Shown here: positions 24,828 through 34,794 of the stretch, piece by piece
Layout: the number at the start of each line of letters is the position of its first letter
How positions within the stretch are numbered: the stretch's first letter is position 1
From: Bergeyella sp.
Lineage (GTDB): Bacteria > Bacteroidota > Bacteroidia > Flavobacteriales > Weeksellaceae
DNA length: 64,000 nucleotides
Direction of reading: 5' to 3'
Assembly: GCA_030263285.1 (NCBI GenBank)
Contig: SZYB01000001.1
Coordinates: 310,001 to 374,000, forward strand
Program-made: the position numbers and the translations under genes
The notes under the pieces: model-generated
Databases searched by the model: none
What the model was told of the DNA's origin: nothing
Seen by the model: only the letters and a program-made list of their open reading frames with translations

Positions 24828-27072
24828 TCTTTGTGCTTAGATTTTCCACTATTTTTCTTTGTTCCCGGGCAGTATTATAGATCATTTCCAGAATATCTCT
24901 GATGTTTTTAACCTCTGTAAGATGACTTATCGTGTCTGGATCCTGAATGGTTTCATGGAGGTTTTCGTCTATTTCGGCTTTCCTTTTCGCTATCATTTCT
25001 TCAAGATCATCCTCGGGTAGGTGAGGATAGCATTTCTCTTTTTTTGTATTACTTAAGTCTTCCTCTTTCAGAATTTGCAAACTTGCTTTCAGCTCGGATG
25101 AAATAAGAGATTCCCAACGTTCAAAGTCTATTTCCGCAAAATTGATAGTATTTTTTGCAAAATGAGAAAGAGAAATATTGTATGAAGTAATGAGGTGGGA
25201 AAGGGTCACAAATTGATGAACGATCTCCAGATTATTATGTTGTGTTTTGGGATCGGAAAGCATCCTCTGGAAGCTGTCAGAGAGATTTGCCAGCGAAATA
25301 AGGGTGTCTTTTCGTGCTTCTTTGTATGCCTGTTCATTGAATTCGTGGGTTTTATATATCCTAATGATGATAAGGAAATAATTGAGATTATTTTCTGTCG
25401 CTTTTATCATGAAATCTTTTTTGTGGGTGTGTTCCCACACAGGAAGAACAAAGTTGGATACAGCATAAGAAATGACGCCGCCTATAAAGGTGTCAATAAG
25501 CCGGTCCCGAAATATAATGTTTATATTTTCTTCTTTGTTTAGAAAATTGAATAAGAGCAAAACGTAAATTGTCATGAAGAACACCGCTATCATATATTTG
25601 TCCCTCAGGAACGTATAGGATAAGGCCATGCTTAGGAGGAGAATCCCAAGAAGGATATTCGGGTTGGGGATCCATTTCAGGATCATGTAAGAAACAAGAC
25701 ACCCCGCGACAGTTCCGTAAAGTCTCAATAAGTTTCTGCTTTTGGTGATGGAGTAAGAGGGTTTGAGGATTGCCACAATGGTGATCAGTATCCAGTATCC
25801 GTGACCAAAATTAAGACTGGGAAGAAGCGAGAGGGTATACCCTATTACCAGCGCAGTGGTGACACGAATGGCATGTCGAAAGTGAAGAGATTCTAAAGAA
25901 AAGTTATTTTTCAGTAGACTAAAACTTATTTTTTCTTCTTTTGGTAAAAATTTTTTATAGTCTATGTTGGGTTGATTATTTTGTGTGAGAATGTGGTCTT
26001 GAGAGAATATTTTGTAGATCTTGATAATCTGCTGGGACAGTTGATTCATGTGTGCAAGCGACTGTCTTAACAGGATAAAATCTTCCAAATTAGAAGAATT
26101 GAGCCTGCGGGATCGCATATCACAATATTGAGAATAAAGCTTTATGTACTTTTCAGAAATATCATAGAGAGGTTTTGCCTTGGTTCCCGCTTGCAGAGAG
26201 AGACCTATGTGAGAAATTTCATCAGAGAGAAGAACCAGAAAATCATATATCTTGAGTAAAAAACCGGTATCGGAAAAGCCTTTTTGTATTTTTTTGTAGT
26301 GATTTTCAGATGCTATAAGCATCTCATGCAGATCAAGGGAGCTGAGATACATCATCATGAGTAATCTGCTTTTGGTAGTGGCTTCGTTTACTATTTTTCT
26401 CGTTTTAAAAACTACTTCTTGGGTAGTTTCTTGCTTGTTTTTGATCTCAATTTGTTTGGAAATGGCAAGGTCAAATAGTTTTTTTACTTCATCTTTTTGG
26501 ATGTAAAACCGGGCTTTTATTCTCAAGAGTGCTGCCAGTTCCAGATAATTTTCTCCTATGTTCTGATACACTAGTTTGTAGGGTTGTATTTTTGACACTA
26601 TCAAAAATATGATCACATACCACAAATTTCCAGCAGAAAAAGCCAATATACTTACCCAGACATTGTCTTTGGAGAAACTGTCTTCCGTAAAAATAATCAT
26701 GACCAGAAGGCTGATGGAGCCCACAGAGGCCAGCCGCTGTCCGTACACTCCTATCATGGTAAAGAATACTCCAAATACTGTAATGATAAGGTAGATAAAT
26801 AATACATGATGTCTTGCAGAAATGGCAATTATAGAAACTACAAAAAAACAAGCGACAGAAAAAAGTAATGTGTTGATTCTCCTGACAAAAGGTCCAGGCA
26901 TATCGGTAAGTCCTATAAAGCTGGTGGCTAGAGGAAAGAGAGAGTATTCTTTTAAAAGACCGAAATATCCCAAAATTACTGCGGGTATTACGCAGGCAAG
27001 TGAGATTCTTACGCCAGAATAAATATATTGGCTGGTCACGAATTTCCGTATGTCTGAAGTGTAACTCTTCAT
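24811..27072 (-). CDS. FUSC/YccS-type integral membrane protein
   Basis: A 753-residue inner-membrane protein with two clusters of helices, one at about 20-165 and one at about 395-540, each followed by a helical cytoplasmic region; this is the duplicated layout of the FUSC (fusaric-acid resistance-like, YccS/YhfK) family. The FGHGYWILITIVAILKPSYS segment is a good family mark. Such proteins are suspected exporters of aromatic acids, but few are characterised. The C-terminal 150 residues are charged and probably coiled coil. The 3' end overlaps the phosphopantetheinyl transferase gene. Confidence 0.85.
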   Translation of the reverse strand: MKSYTSDIRKFVTSQYIYSGVRISLACVIPAVILGYFGLLKEYSLFPLATSFIGLTDMPGPFVRRINTLLFSVACFFVVSIIAISARHHVLFIYLIITVFGVFFTMIGVYGQRLASVGSISLLVMIIFTEDSFSKDNVWVSILAFSAGNLWYVIIFLIVSKIQPYKLVYQNIGENYLELAALLRIKARFYIQKDEVKKLFDLAISKQIEIKNKQETTQEVVFKTRKIVNEATTKSRLLMMMYLSSLDLHEMLIASENHYKKIQKGFSDTGFLLKIYDFLVLLSDEISHIGLSLQAGTKAKPLYDISEKYIKLYSQYCDMRSRRLNSSNLEDFILLRQSLAHMNQLSQQIIKIYKIFSQDHILTQNNQPNIDYKKFLPKEEKISFSLLKNNFSLESLHFRHAIRVTTALVIGYTLSLLPSLNFGHGYWILITIVAILKPSYSITKSRNLLRLYGTVAGCLVSYMILKWIPNPNILLGILLLSMALSYTFLRDKYMIAVFFMTIYVLLLFNFLNKEENINIIFRDRLIDTFIGGVISYAVSNFVLPVWEHTHKKDFMIKATENNLNYFLIIIRIYKTHEFNEQAYKEARKDTLISLANLSDSFQRMLSDPKTQHNNLEIVHQFVTLSHLITSYNISLSHFAKNTINFAEIDFERWESLISSELKASLQILKEEDLSNTKKEKCYPHLPEDDLEEMIAKRKAEIDENLHETIQDPDTISHLTEVKNIRDILEMIYNTAREQRKIVENLSTKTNLLS

Positions 27073-27176
27073 GTTTTCTGATTTCCTTAAGTACGGATTT
27101 TCAGGCTATATTTTTTCAGGGATAACCACAAGATATGTGCAAATAAACCGCTAATTTCGCTAAAATTTTTTTAGGT

Positions 27177-28220
27177 ATGAGAGGATTGGGAGGATTGGGT
27201 TTTTGTTTGGTTTTATTTTTGGGGGGTTATGTGTTTATAGTGTATTTTTTTTTGGATAAACGGGAGACTTTCACAGAAGAAAGAATAATTGGCTATCCTG
27301 TCGAGAAGGTATTTCCACAGTTCAATAATTTTCAAAATTTTGTAAGCTGGAATGATTATTTTACCTCCGAAAAGAAGATAAAGATTCTTTATTTCACCCC
27401 TTATCAGGGAGAGGGGGGCGCGATCAACTTCGAGAATCGTAAAAAGACAAAGATGGGACAGATGTTTATTCAGAGCGAAACGCCTAACAAACAGATAGAT
27501 TATGTTCTTTTTATGAACGAAGATCAAAATCCTTTTGAGATTAACGTGAAATTTATTCCTTTGTCAGAGAGGGATACTAAGATTGTGTGGCAAGTAAATT
27601 CTCCCAAAAAATCTTTTTTGGAGAGTTTGTTTCCTTTTCTCCTTCTCCAAAAGATAGACCTTGAACGGGATCTTGATCTGGATTCAAACAACTTAGAAAA
27701 ACTTCTGGCAAAAAAGGTAGACAGAGACGAACAGCTTAAAAATATAGTCTATGACAGTATTATGGTAGAGCACTATAAGGGAGATTTGCTCTTGGGACTC
27801 AATGTAGTGAGTTCGAATAAAAATGGGGAACTCTACAAAAATATTATCAAAAGCCACAGTAGCATATCTGGATTCGTTACCGGTGATCTAAACAAGAAAG
27901 AGGACGAATACGGACTTCCGATGTTAGTAACAAATCCGGAAAATTATTTAGACAATGAGGTTTCGTATTTTTTTGGTATTCCCGTTACTCAAAATGAACA
28001 GATTGCCGATTACCGTTACAGCTATTTAAGACTTGATGCAAAAAAGGCATATTCCGTCTATTATACAGGTCCGTACAAAAAAAGAATTAATTTGCAGAAT
28101 AAGCTCATAAAAAAGGCATTGAAAGATTCCCTAAGTTATGATAAGATATTACAGGTGTTTATACGACCGCCGGAAGAAAAAGAAAATTGTGTGATAAAAA
28201 TGATTTTGCCACTTTCGTAA
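27177..28220 (+). CDS. SRPBCC/GyrI-like domain membrane-anchored protein
   Basis: A 347-residue protein with one N-terminal transmembrane segment (about 4-26), then a polyketide-cyclase-like SRPBCC domain (IIGYPVEKVFPQFNNFQNF, VSWNDYF) and a C-terminal GyrI-like effector-binding region (AYSVYYTGPYKK...IRPPEE). SRPBCC folds bind hydrophobic ligands. The role is unknown, and I see no catalytic residues to name. It is oriented away from the FUSC-family gene, with about 100 bases between them. Confidence 0.72.
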   Translation: MRGLGGLGFCLVLFLGGYVFIVYFFLDKRETFTEERIIGYPVEKVFPQFNNFQNFVSWNDYFTSEKKIKILYFTPYQGEGGAINFENRKKTKMGQMFIQSETPNKQIDYVLFMNEDQNPFEINVKFIPLSERDTKIVWQVNSPKKSFLESLFPFLLLQKIDLERDLDLDSNNLEKLLAKKVDRDEQLKNIVYDSIMVEHYKGDLLLGLNVVSSNKNGELYKNIIKSHSSISGFVTGDLNKKEDEYGLPMLVTNPENYLDNEVSYFFGIPVTQNEQIADYRYSYLRLDAKKAYSVYYTGPYKKRINLQNKLIKKALKDSLSYDKILQVFIRPPEEKENCVIKMILPLS

Positions 28221-28343
28221 TGCTAAATAAATCTATTGTTAATCTATAAAGCCGTTAATCTGCAAAACATCGCTACTATGTATGATTGGCTTTCGCTATC
28301 CTTATTCGATTTTATTCGTTTTTGAAATTGTTTGTGGAATTTT

Positions 28344-28366
28344 TTGAGGGGATATTATCCCCTCAA
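28344..28366. terminator. Strong stem-loop after the SRPBCC gene
   Basis: TTGAGGGGAT pairs perfectly with ATCCCCTCAA around a 3-base loop (10-bp stem). The base after it is T-rich rather than a pure T-run. It may terminate the SRPBCC gene 124 bases upstream, or the minus-strand small frame. Confidence 0.5.
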
Positions 28367-28387
28367 TATTTCTGGTAAAATCAAATA

Positions 28388-28573
28388 TCAAAACTTAATT
28401 CTATTGACTTGATAGGTAATTTTGTTTTTTGGAGGGGGTGACGACGTATTATCCGATGTATCTTTTGTAAAAGACAAGGTATTTTCCAGATCAATGTAAG
28501 GGAGGGCTTTTTTTGAGAATAAACTTATAAGAAATAGAAAAAAAAGACGAAAATTAGTTACGGGAAAAAACAC
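28388..28573 (-). CDS. Small hydrophobic-leader ORF, uncertain
   Basis: A 61-codon frame with GTG start. It has a hydrophobic N-terminus (FRLFFLFLISLFSKKALPY) like a signal peptide, then a short polar tail with a SSPPPKN segment. I do not recognise it. The stem-loop at 28344-28366 lies 21 bases beyond its stop. It could be a small secreted peptide or a chance frame. Confidence 0.25.
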   Translation of the reverse strand: MFFPVTNFRLFFLFLISLFSKKALPYIDLENTLSFTKDTSDNTSSPPPKNKITYQVNRIKF

Positions 28574-28957
28574 ACAAGATGGGACGTTAGAATTGAAAAT
28601 ATTTATTTGATGGAGATATTTAATGAAAAGTCATTTTTCATTGTGAATAAAAGAGATGGGGACATATTTTTACATACACTGAAGGAAGATCTTGCGTAAT
28701 TCTGTATTTTTCTTAAGGGTTGTTTTCATGCCCGATTGCGGTAGAATCAGTGTTTCTGAACGAGCCACCGCCAGGTAGAAATGTAGAGACTGTGTGCTTT
28801 ATAGCCAAATGAGAAAGAAAATAATTGGAGAATCGACAAATTTTAAGAGTTGTTTTCGGTATATGTCGTATAGAGAGAAATGGAGGGGATATATTAAATT
28901 GTGAGTTTGTGGGACAAAAATTATGGTTTGTTATGAGACAATAATCTTATATATTGT

Positions 28958-28965
28958 TACATTTG
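28958..28965 (+). promoter_or_regulatory. Promoter -7 element for sucA
   Basis: TACATTTG matches TAnnTTTG, 52 bases before the sucA ATG. No TTG is seen at the ideal -33 position. Confidence 0.4.
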
Positions 28966-29017
28966 CAGACTGGTTAAAAGTTCTTGAATCTATAAGACAG
29001 GTAATACAGGGAGAATA

Positions 29018-31813
29018 ATGGACAGATTTTCGTTTTTAAATGCAATGCATATTCAGTTGGTAGAGTATCTTTACCAGCGGTATAGACAATATCCAGATTC
29101 GTTAGAGCCTTCTTGGAAGGCATTTTTTCAGGGTTTTGACTTTGCTTTGGAGTCCTATGGGGAGCATCAGGAGAAAGACTTTGTGTATCCGAATAAAAAA
29201 ATGGAGGAGAGACTAAATGCAGGAGGAGAGGTTTCGGAAGACATAAGAAGAGAATTTAGGGTGGTAGACCTCATAGAGGCCTACAGATCCAGGGGACATC
29301 TTTATACAAAGACCAATCCGGTAAGAGAACGCAGGCACCATTTTCCTACGTTGGATATAGAAAATTTTGGTCTCACGCGGGAGGATCTTGGTCGTACGTT
29401 TAGCTGTGCGGTACAACTGGGCCTTGACAAAGCCTCTACTCTTCGGGAGATTATAGACCATCTAAAAAACATTTATTGTGATTCTATTGGTCTAGAATAT
29501 ATGCACATAAACAATGTTGAGGAAATAGATTTCATAAGAGGGTTTATACACATAAACGAAAATCGTCCCATTCTCTCTGCGGAAGAGAAGATAGAGATAT
29601 TGCACAAACTTAATCAGGCGGTTGCGTTCGAAAATTATCTTAATACAAAGTTTGTCGGGCAAAAAAGATTTTCTCTTGAAGGAGGAGAGTCTCTCATTCC
29701 GGCACTGGATCAGCTTATCACGCGTTCTTCAAAGTTAGGAGTACGGGAAGTCGTTTTAGGTATGGCGCATAGAGGCAGGCTTAGTGTACTTACCAATATA
29801 TTTGGAAAATCATATAAACAAATATTTTCTGAGTTTGAGGGGAAAGAATTTGAAGACGATGTATTCTCTGGAGATGTAAAGTATCATTTGGGCTCTACCG
29901 GTAAGATGAAAACAGCCAATGGAGAAGAGGTTATCATAAACCTTACGCCTAATCCTTCTCATCTGGAAGCGGTGTCGGCTCTTGTGGAAGGAATCAGTAG
30001 AGCAAAAGTGGATACAATTTATCATGATTTCGGAAGAGTTTTGCCTATCGTGATACACGGAGATGGAGCTATTGCAGGACAGGGAATTGTGTATGAAGTA
30101 GCCCAAATGATGTCTTTGGAGGGATATAAAACAGGCGGGACCGTGCATATTGTGATTAATAATCAGGTGGCTTTTACGACAAATTATTTGGATTCCAGAT
30201 CTTCTACGTATTGTACAGATATAGCGAAGGTAACTAATTCTCCTGTGATGCACGTTAACGCAGATGATGTAGAGGCAGTAGTTCATGCGTTGCATTTTGC
30301 GGCAGAATACAGAGCGAGATTCGGAAAAGATGTATATATTGATTTATTGGGTTATAGAAAATACGGACATAATGAGGGGGATGAACCCAGATTTACTCAA
30401 CCAAAACTCTATAAAGCGATTGCAAACCATCCTAATCCTAGAGAAATCTATAAAGCAAAGCTCAAAGAGGATGATATCATCTCAGATCAGATGCTCAAAG
30501 AAATGGAGATTCAGTTCAAACAACTTTTGGATAAGGATTTTGATGCTTCAAAAGAGATAGAAAAAAATACGCTAGAAGTTTTCATGGCAGAACAATGGAA
30601 AGATTTTCATTTTAAAAAGAACAGCCTTCAGTTTCCGGTAGATACAAAGTATGCTTTATCCTCTCTTAAGGCGTTGGCGGTGGAGATTTCTACACTTCCT
30701 GCGGAGAAGAAATTTATAAAGAAAACGACTCGTTTATTTGAGGCGCGTCTCAAGATGATTGCCGAGAATAGAATTGATTGGGCAATAGGGGAGGCACTTG
30801 CTTACGCGACTTTACTTACAGAGGGGCACGATGTGAGAATTTCCGGAGAAGATGTAGAGAGGGGTACTTTTTCTCATCGCCATGCCGTACTTATTACGGA
30901 AGATACCGAGGAAGAATACATACCCTTAAAACACATTTCAAATTCTAGATTTGATATTTACAATTCTCTTTTGTCAGAATATGGGGTGTTAGGTTTTGAT
31001 TATGGCTATGCTATGGCTGCTCCCAACACACTTACCGTTTGGGAGGCACAGTTTGGGGATTTTGTAAACGGAGCGCAGATTGTGGTAGATCAGTATTTGG
31101 TGGCGGCAGAAGAAAAATGGAAAATACAGGATGGGCTTGTGTTGCTTTTACCTCACGGTTATGAAGGGCAGGGAGCCGAGCACTCTTCGGGGAGGTTGGA
31201 GAGGTTTCTTACTCTTTGTGCTAACGAAAATATTGTGGTGGCCAATTGTACGACTCCGGCAAATTTTTTCCATATTTTGAGAAGACAATTAAAGTGGAAT
31301 TTTAGAAAACCCTTGGTAGTAATGTCCCCAAAGTCATTGCTGAGGCACCCGAAAGTGGTTTCTAGTTTGGAAGATTTGGCAGAGGGAGGTTTTGTTCCCA
31401 TCATTGATGATGTCGAGGTAAACCCTGAGGAAGTAAGGAAGCTGGTGCTTTGTTCGGGGAAGATTTATTATGAATTATTGGCGAAAAGAGAGCAACTTGG
31501 CATTTCTGATGTAGCATTGGTGAGAATAGAGCAGCTTTATCCGTTGCAACAGGATTATTTAGAGAGTATTCTGCAAAAATACAGTAACAGAACGGAATTG
31601 ATTTGGGCGCAGGAAGAACCTGAAAATATGGGTGCATGGAGCTATATACTCAGGAACCTAAGGGAGACGGGAATAGAGGTGATTGCCCCTATGCCTAGCG
31701 GAACACCGGCACCAGGGAGTCACAAGATGTTTGACAAAAATCAATCCGGAGTGCTCAATAGAGTTTTTGGTAAAGGGGTTATCTTTCCAAAGGAAGAAAA
31801 AGTGGATGCCTAA
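29018..31813 (+). CDS. sucA: 2-oxoglutarate dehydrogenase E1 component
   Basis: Thiamine-diphosphate enzyme that decarboxylates 2-oxoglutarate in the TCA cycle and reductively acylates the lipoyl group of E2. 931 residues, normal length. N-terminal LVEYLYQRYRQYPDSLEPSW region, the GMAHRGRLSVLTNI active-site segment, HLGSTG, the TPP-binding GDGAIAGQGIVYE, YRKYGHNEGDEP, and late FSHRHAVL / LLLPHGYEGQGAEHSSGR regions are all present. sucB follows after about 70 bases. E3 (lpd) is not in the window. Confidence 0.97.
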   Translation: MDRFSFLNAMHIQLVEYLYQRYRQYPDSLEPSWKAFFQGFDFALESYGEHQEKDFVYPNKKMEERLNAGGEVSEDIRREFRVVDLIEAYRSRGHLYTKTNPVRERRHHFPTLDIENFGLTREDLGRTFSCAVQLGLDKASTLREIIDHLKNIYCDSIGLEYMHINNVEEIDFIRGFIHINENRPILSAEEKIEILHKLNQAVAFENYLNTKFVGQKRFSLEGGESLIPALDQLITRSSKLGVREVVLGMAHRGRLSVLTNIFGKSYKQIFSEFEGKEFEDDVFSGDVKYHLGSTGKMKTANGEEVIINLTPNPSHLEAVSALVEGISRAKVDTIYHDFGRVLPIVIHGDGAIAGQGIVYEVAQMMSLEGYKTGGTVHIVINNQVAFTTNYLDSRSSTYCTDIAKVTNSPVMHVNADDVEAVVHALHFAAEYRARFGKDVYIDLLGYRKYGHNEGDEPRFTQPKLYKAIANHPNPREIYKAKLKEDDIISDQMLKEMEIQFKQLLDKDFDASKEIEKNTLEVFMAEQWKDFHFKKNSLQFPVDTKYALSSLKALAVEISTLPAEKKFIKKTTRLFEARLKMIAENRIDWAIGEALAYATLLTEGHDVRISGEDVERGTFSHRHAVLITEDTEEEYIPLKHISNSRFDIYNSLLSEYGVLGFDYGYAMAAPNTLTVWEAQFGDFVNGAQIVVDQYLVAAEEKWKIQDGLVLLLPHGYEGQGAEHSSGRLERFLTLCANENIVVANCTTPANFFHILRRQLKWNFRKPLVVMSPKSLLRHPKVVSSLEDLAEGGFVPIIDDVEVNPEEVRKLVLCSGKIYYELLAKREQLGISDVALVRIEQLYPLQQDYLESILQKYSNRTELIWAQEEPENMGAWSYILRNLRETGIEVIAPMPSGTPAPGSHKMFDKNQSGVLNRVFGKGVIFPKEEKVDA

Positions 31814-31882
31814 AATAATGTTCTTAAGAAGAAAAAATTCTTAAAATTTTGAAGTCAAATAAAAAATAGAAAAACCAATACG

Positions 31883-33109
31883 ATGTCAGTATTAGAAATG
31901 AAAATACCTTCTCCTGGAGAATCTATTACCGAAGTAGAGATTGCCACTTGGTTGGTGCAAGACGGAGATTATGTAGAAAAAGACCAACCTATAGCGGAAG
32001 TAGACTCGGATAAGGCGACGTTGGAATTGCCTGCTGAAGAAAGTGGAATTATCACTTTAAAAGCAGAGGAGGGAGACGTGGTGCAGGTAGGGGATGTGGT
32101 TTGTCTTATAGACAGAAGTGCATCCAAGCCGGAAGGGAATTCGGTCTCAAACAAGATCAAAACAGTACCTAAGTCCGCCAGTGAAGCGATTCAGGAATCC
32201 AAAGAAGCGGAAGCAAAAACCTCTTATGCTACAGGAACTCCATCTCCGGCTGCCAAGAAAATTTTAGACGAAAAGGGAATAGAGCCTTTACAGGTAAAAG
32301 GTACCGGCAGAGCAGGAAGAATTACAAAAGAGGATGCGATTGTTGCTTCTGTCCCTGCGATGGGAATGGCAGATTCGGGAGGAACGAGGGGGAGTACAAA
32401 AACCAAGCTTTCGGTTTTAAGAAGAAAGTTGGCGGCGAGGTTAGTGGCGGTAAAAAACGAAACGGCAATGCTGACTACTTTCAACGAAGTAGATATGTCA
32501 GAAATATTCAGGATAAGAAAGCAATACAAAGACGAATTTTCGGAAAAACACGGGGTGGGTCTGGGCTTTATGTCTTTTTTTACCAAGGCAGTTACTAGAG
32601 CCTTACAGCTTTATCCTGACGTAAATGCTTCCATGGACGGAGATTTTAAGGTAAACTATGATTTTTGTGATATCTCGGTTGCTGTTTCTGGTCCTAAGGG
32701 GCTTATGGTTCCTGTTCTAAGAAACGCAGAAAATTTATCTTTTCGTGGAGTGGAGGCAAACATAAAACTGCTTGCCGAGAGAGTACGGGACGGAAAAATA
32801 ACGGTAGACGAGATGACCGGAGGTACCTTTACCATCACAAATGGTGGGGTATTCGGTTCTATGCTTTCTACTCCTATTATTAATCCTCCTCAATCGGCTA
32901 TTTTAGGAATGCATAATATCATTCAGAGACCTGTGGCAATAGAGGGTAGGGTAGAAATACGTCCTATGATGTACCTTGCACTTTCGTATGATCACCGATT
33001 GATAGACGGAAAAGAGTCTGTGGGATTTTTGGTAGCAGTGAAAGAAGCTATAGATAATCCTGTAGAGTTTTTGATGAACGGTGATGAAAAAAGAGCTTTG
33101 GAGTTATAG
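31883..33109 (+). CDS. sucB: Dihydrolipoyllysine-residue succinyltransferase (E2)
   Basis: E2 core of the 2-oxoglutarate dehydrogenase complex; 408 residues. An N-terminal lipoyl domain carries the modified lysine K44 in [10 protein letters not shown] peripheral subunit-binding domain ([27 protein letters not shown]) sits at about 115-150, then the catalytic domain with [19 protein letters not shown] and the active-site histidine in SYDHRLIDG near residue 380. The linker is rich in Ala, Ser and Glu. It forms an operon with sucA. Confidence 0.97.
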   Translation: MSVLEMKIPSPGESITEVEIATWLVQDGDYVEKDQPIAEVDSDKATLELPAEESGIITLKAEEGDVVQVGDVVCLIDRSASKPEGNSVSNKIKTVPKSASEAIQESKEAEAKTSYATGTPSPAAKKILDEKGIEPLQVKGTGRAGRITKEDAIVASVPAMGMADSGGTRGSTKTKLSVLRRKLAARLVAVKNETAMLTTFNEVDMSEIFRIRKQYKDEFSEKHGVGLGFMSFFTKAVTRALQLYPDVNASMDGDFKVNYDFCDISVAVSGPKGLMVPVLRNAENLSFRGVEANIKLLAERVRDGKITVDEMTGGTFTITNGGVFGSMLSTPIINPPQSAILGMHNIIQRPVAIEGRVEIRPMMYLALSYDHRLIDGKESVGFLVAVKEAIDNPVEFLMNGDEKRALEL

Positions 33110-33163
33110 ACCGGTCTTGGTATGCAGAAAAATTATGCCTCTCTGCCTTGCCTTATTATTTTG

Positions 33164-33171
33164 TAAATTTG
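33164..33171 (+). promoter_or_regulatory. Promoter -7 element for gpmI
   Basis: TAAATTTG matches TAnnTTTG, 26 bases before the ATG at 33198. The -33 element is not evident. Confidence 0.4.
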
Positions 33172-33197
33172 TTCAATAAATTCGTTCTGATAGATAC

Positions 33198-34730
33198 ATG
33201 TCAAAAAAAGCTATGTTGGTGATCTTGGATGGCTGGGGGCTGGGTAAGGATCCGGAAGTGTCCGCCATAGACCGAGCTTCCACCCCGTTTATGGACTCTT
33301 GTTATGAAAAATTTCCACATACTACGCTGGAGGCGAGTGGTCTGGCGGTAGGGTTGCCCGAGGGACAAATGGGAAATTCCGAAGTGGGACATATGAATTT
33401 AGGAGCGGGCAGGGTAGTTTTTCAAAATTTGGTGAGGTTGAATATGGAGGTGGAGAATGGGACTTTAGGGAAACAAAAAGTGCTAGAGGATGCTTTTTCT
33501 TATGCAAAACAAAATGGAAAAAATATACACTTTATAGGCCTCTGTTCTGAGGGTGGGATTCATGCGCACATAAATCATCTAAAAAATCTTTTGCAGGCTT
33601 CTTATAATTACGGTTTTAGAGATCAGGTGTATGTTCATGCTTTTATGGATGGCAGGGATTGTGATCCTTACTCCGGAAAGTTTTTTTTGGAGGATTTGCT
33701 GTCTTTCATGGATCAGACTACCGGAAAGCTGGCTTCTATAATTGGCAGATATTATGCCATGGATAGGGATAAAAGGTGGGATCGCGTAAAACGAGCTTAT
33801 GATCTTCTTGTGAAGGGAATAGGAACGGAAACAAAAAATCCTATAGATGCCCTGCAGAGATCTTATGATCAGGGGATTACAGACGAGTTTGTGGAGCCTA
33901 TTGTGGTGTTGGATAAAGAGGGCATGCCTGTGGCGACTCTTCAAGGGGGGGATGTGGTAATTTGTTTTAACTTTAGGACAGACCGAGTGCGGGAGATTAC
34001 CGAGGTGCTTTCTCAAAGGGATTTTCCCGACTATGGGATGACGACAGTCTTGGATCTGTATTACGTGACTCTTACCAATTATGATAAAGATTTCAGAGAT
34101 ATACGTGTGGTATTTGACGAGGAAGTGTTGAGTGATACTTTGGGAGAAGTTCTCGCTTCTGAGGGAAAGTCACAGATACGGGTGGCCGAAACAGAAAAAT
34201 ATCCTCACGTTACGTTCTTTTTTTCCGGGGGCAGAGAGGCTCCTTTCCTTGGAGAACAGCGCATTTTGTGCCCCAGTCCGAAAGATGTGGCGACTTACGA
34301 TTTAAAGCCTGAAATGTCTGCATACGAAATTACCGAAAAAATTCTTCCCGAGATAGAAAAAGAAAGTGCAGATTTTATATGTTTAAACTACGCAAATGCG
34401 GATATGGTAGGGCATACTGGGGTTTTCCAAGCGGCTGTAAAAGCTGCGGAGACGGTGGACTTTTGTCTCAGCAAAATTGCTAAAGCGGCTTATGAAAAGG
34501 GGTATGCGGTGTTTATTTTGGCAGATCACGGAAACTCGGATGTAATGATTAACCCGGATGGAAGTGTCAATACTCAACATTCTACCAATCCGGTACCACT
34601 TATCGTAATGGATAAAGAAAAGCGCTGGATCCTGACTCCCGGAAAGCTGGGAGACATTGCCCCATCTATTCTTAAGAGTATGGGGATTACTGTCCCTTCC
34701 AAGATGACGGGAAATATTCTGATTCATTGA
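33198..34730 (+). CDS. gpmI: 2,3-bisphosphoglycerate-independent phosphoglycerate mutase
   Basis: Interconverts 3- and 2-phosphoglycerate in glycolysis through a phosphoserine; two metal ions are bound. 510 residues. LVILDGWGLG at the start supplies a metal Asp, the catalytic serine is S61 in GNSEVGHMN, RYYAMDRDKRWDR (about 191-203) binds phosphate, FNFRTDR follows, and YANADMVGHTG and ADHGNSD near the C-terminus supply metal ligands. All catalytic motifs appear intact. Confidence 0.97.
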   Translation: MSKKAMLVILDGWGLGKDPEVSAIDRASTPFMDSCYEKFPHTTLEASGLAVGLPEGQMGNSEVGHMNLGAGRVVFQNLVRLNMEVENGTLGKQKVLEDAFSYAKQNGKNIHFIGLCSEGGIHAHINHLKNLLQASYNYGFRDQVYVHAFMDGRDCDPYSGKFFLEDLLSFMDQTTGKLASIIGRYYAMDRDKRWDRVKRAYDLLVKGIGTETKNPIDALQRSYDQGITDEFVEPIVVLDKEGMPVATLQGGDVVICFNFRTDRVREITEVLSQRDFPDYGMTTVLDLYYVTLTNYDKDFRDIRVVFDEEVLSDTLGEVLASEGKSQIRVAETEKYPHVTFFFSGGREAPFLGEQRILCPSPKDVATYDLKPEMSAYEITEKILPEIEKESADFICLNYANADMVGHTGVFQAAVKAAETVDFCLSKIAKAAYEKGYAVFILADHGNSDVMINPDGSVNTQHSTNPVPLIVMDKEKRWILTPGKLGDIAPSILKSMGITVPSKMTGNILIH

Positions 34731-34794
34731 TGTTGGCTCCTCATGAATTATTTTGTGCAAAATTTTTACCTTTCGCAGGTAGTATTATCTTAGG

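Larger units (their letters stand above)
28221..29017. other. Gene-poor region upstream of sucA
   Basis: 797 bases with no firm gene. It contains a strong stem-loop (28344-28366), a GTG-started 61-codon frame on the minus strand (28388-28573), an AT-rich inverted repeat (AATGAAAA / TTTTCATT, 28622-28642) and a promoter -7 box (28958-28965) for sucA. I see no tRNA or riboswitch. Confidence 0.5.

Noticed and set aside
28690..28990. tRNA or structured RNA upstream of sucA
   Set aside because: No T-loop sequence or cloverleaf pairing could be found.
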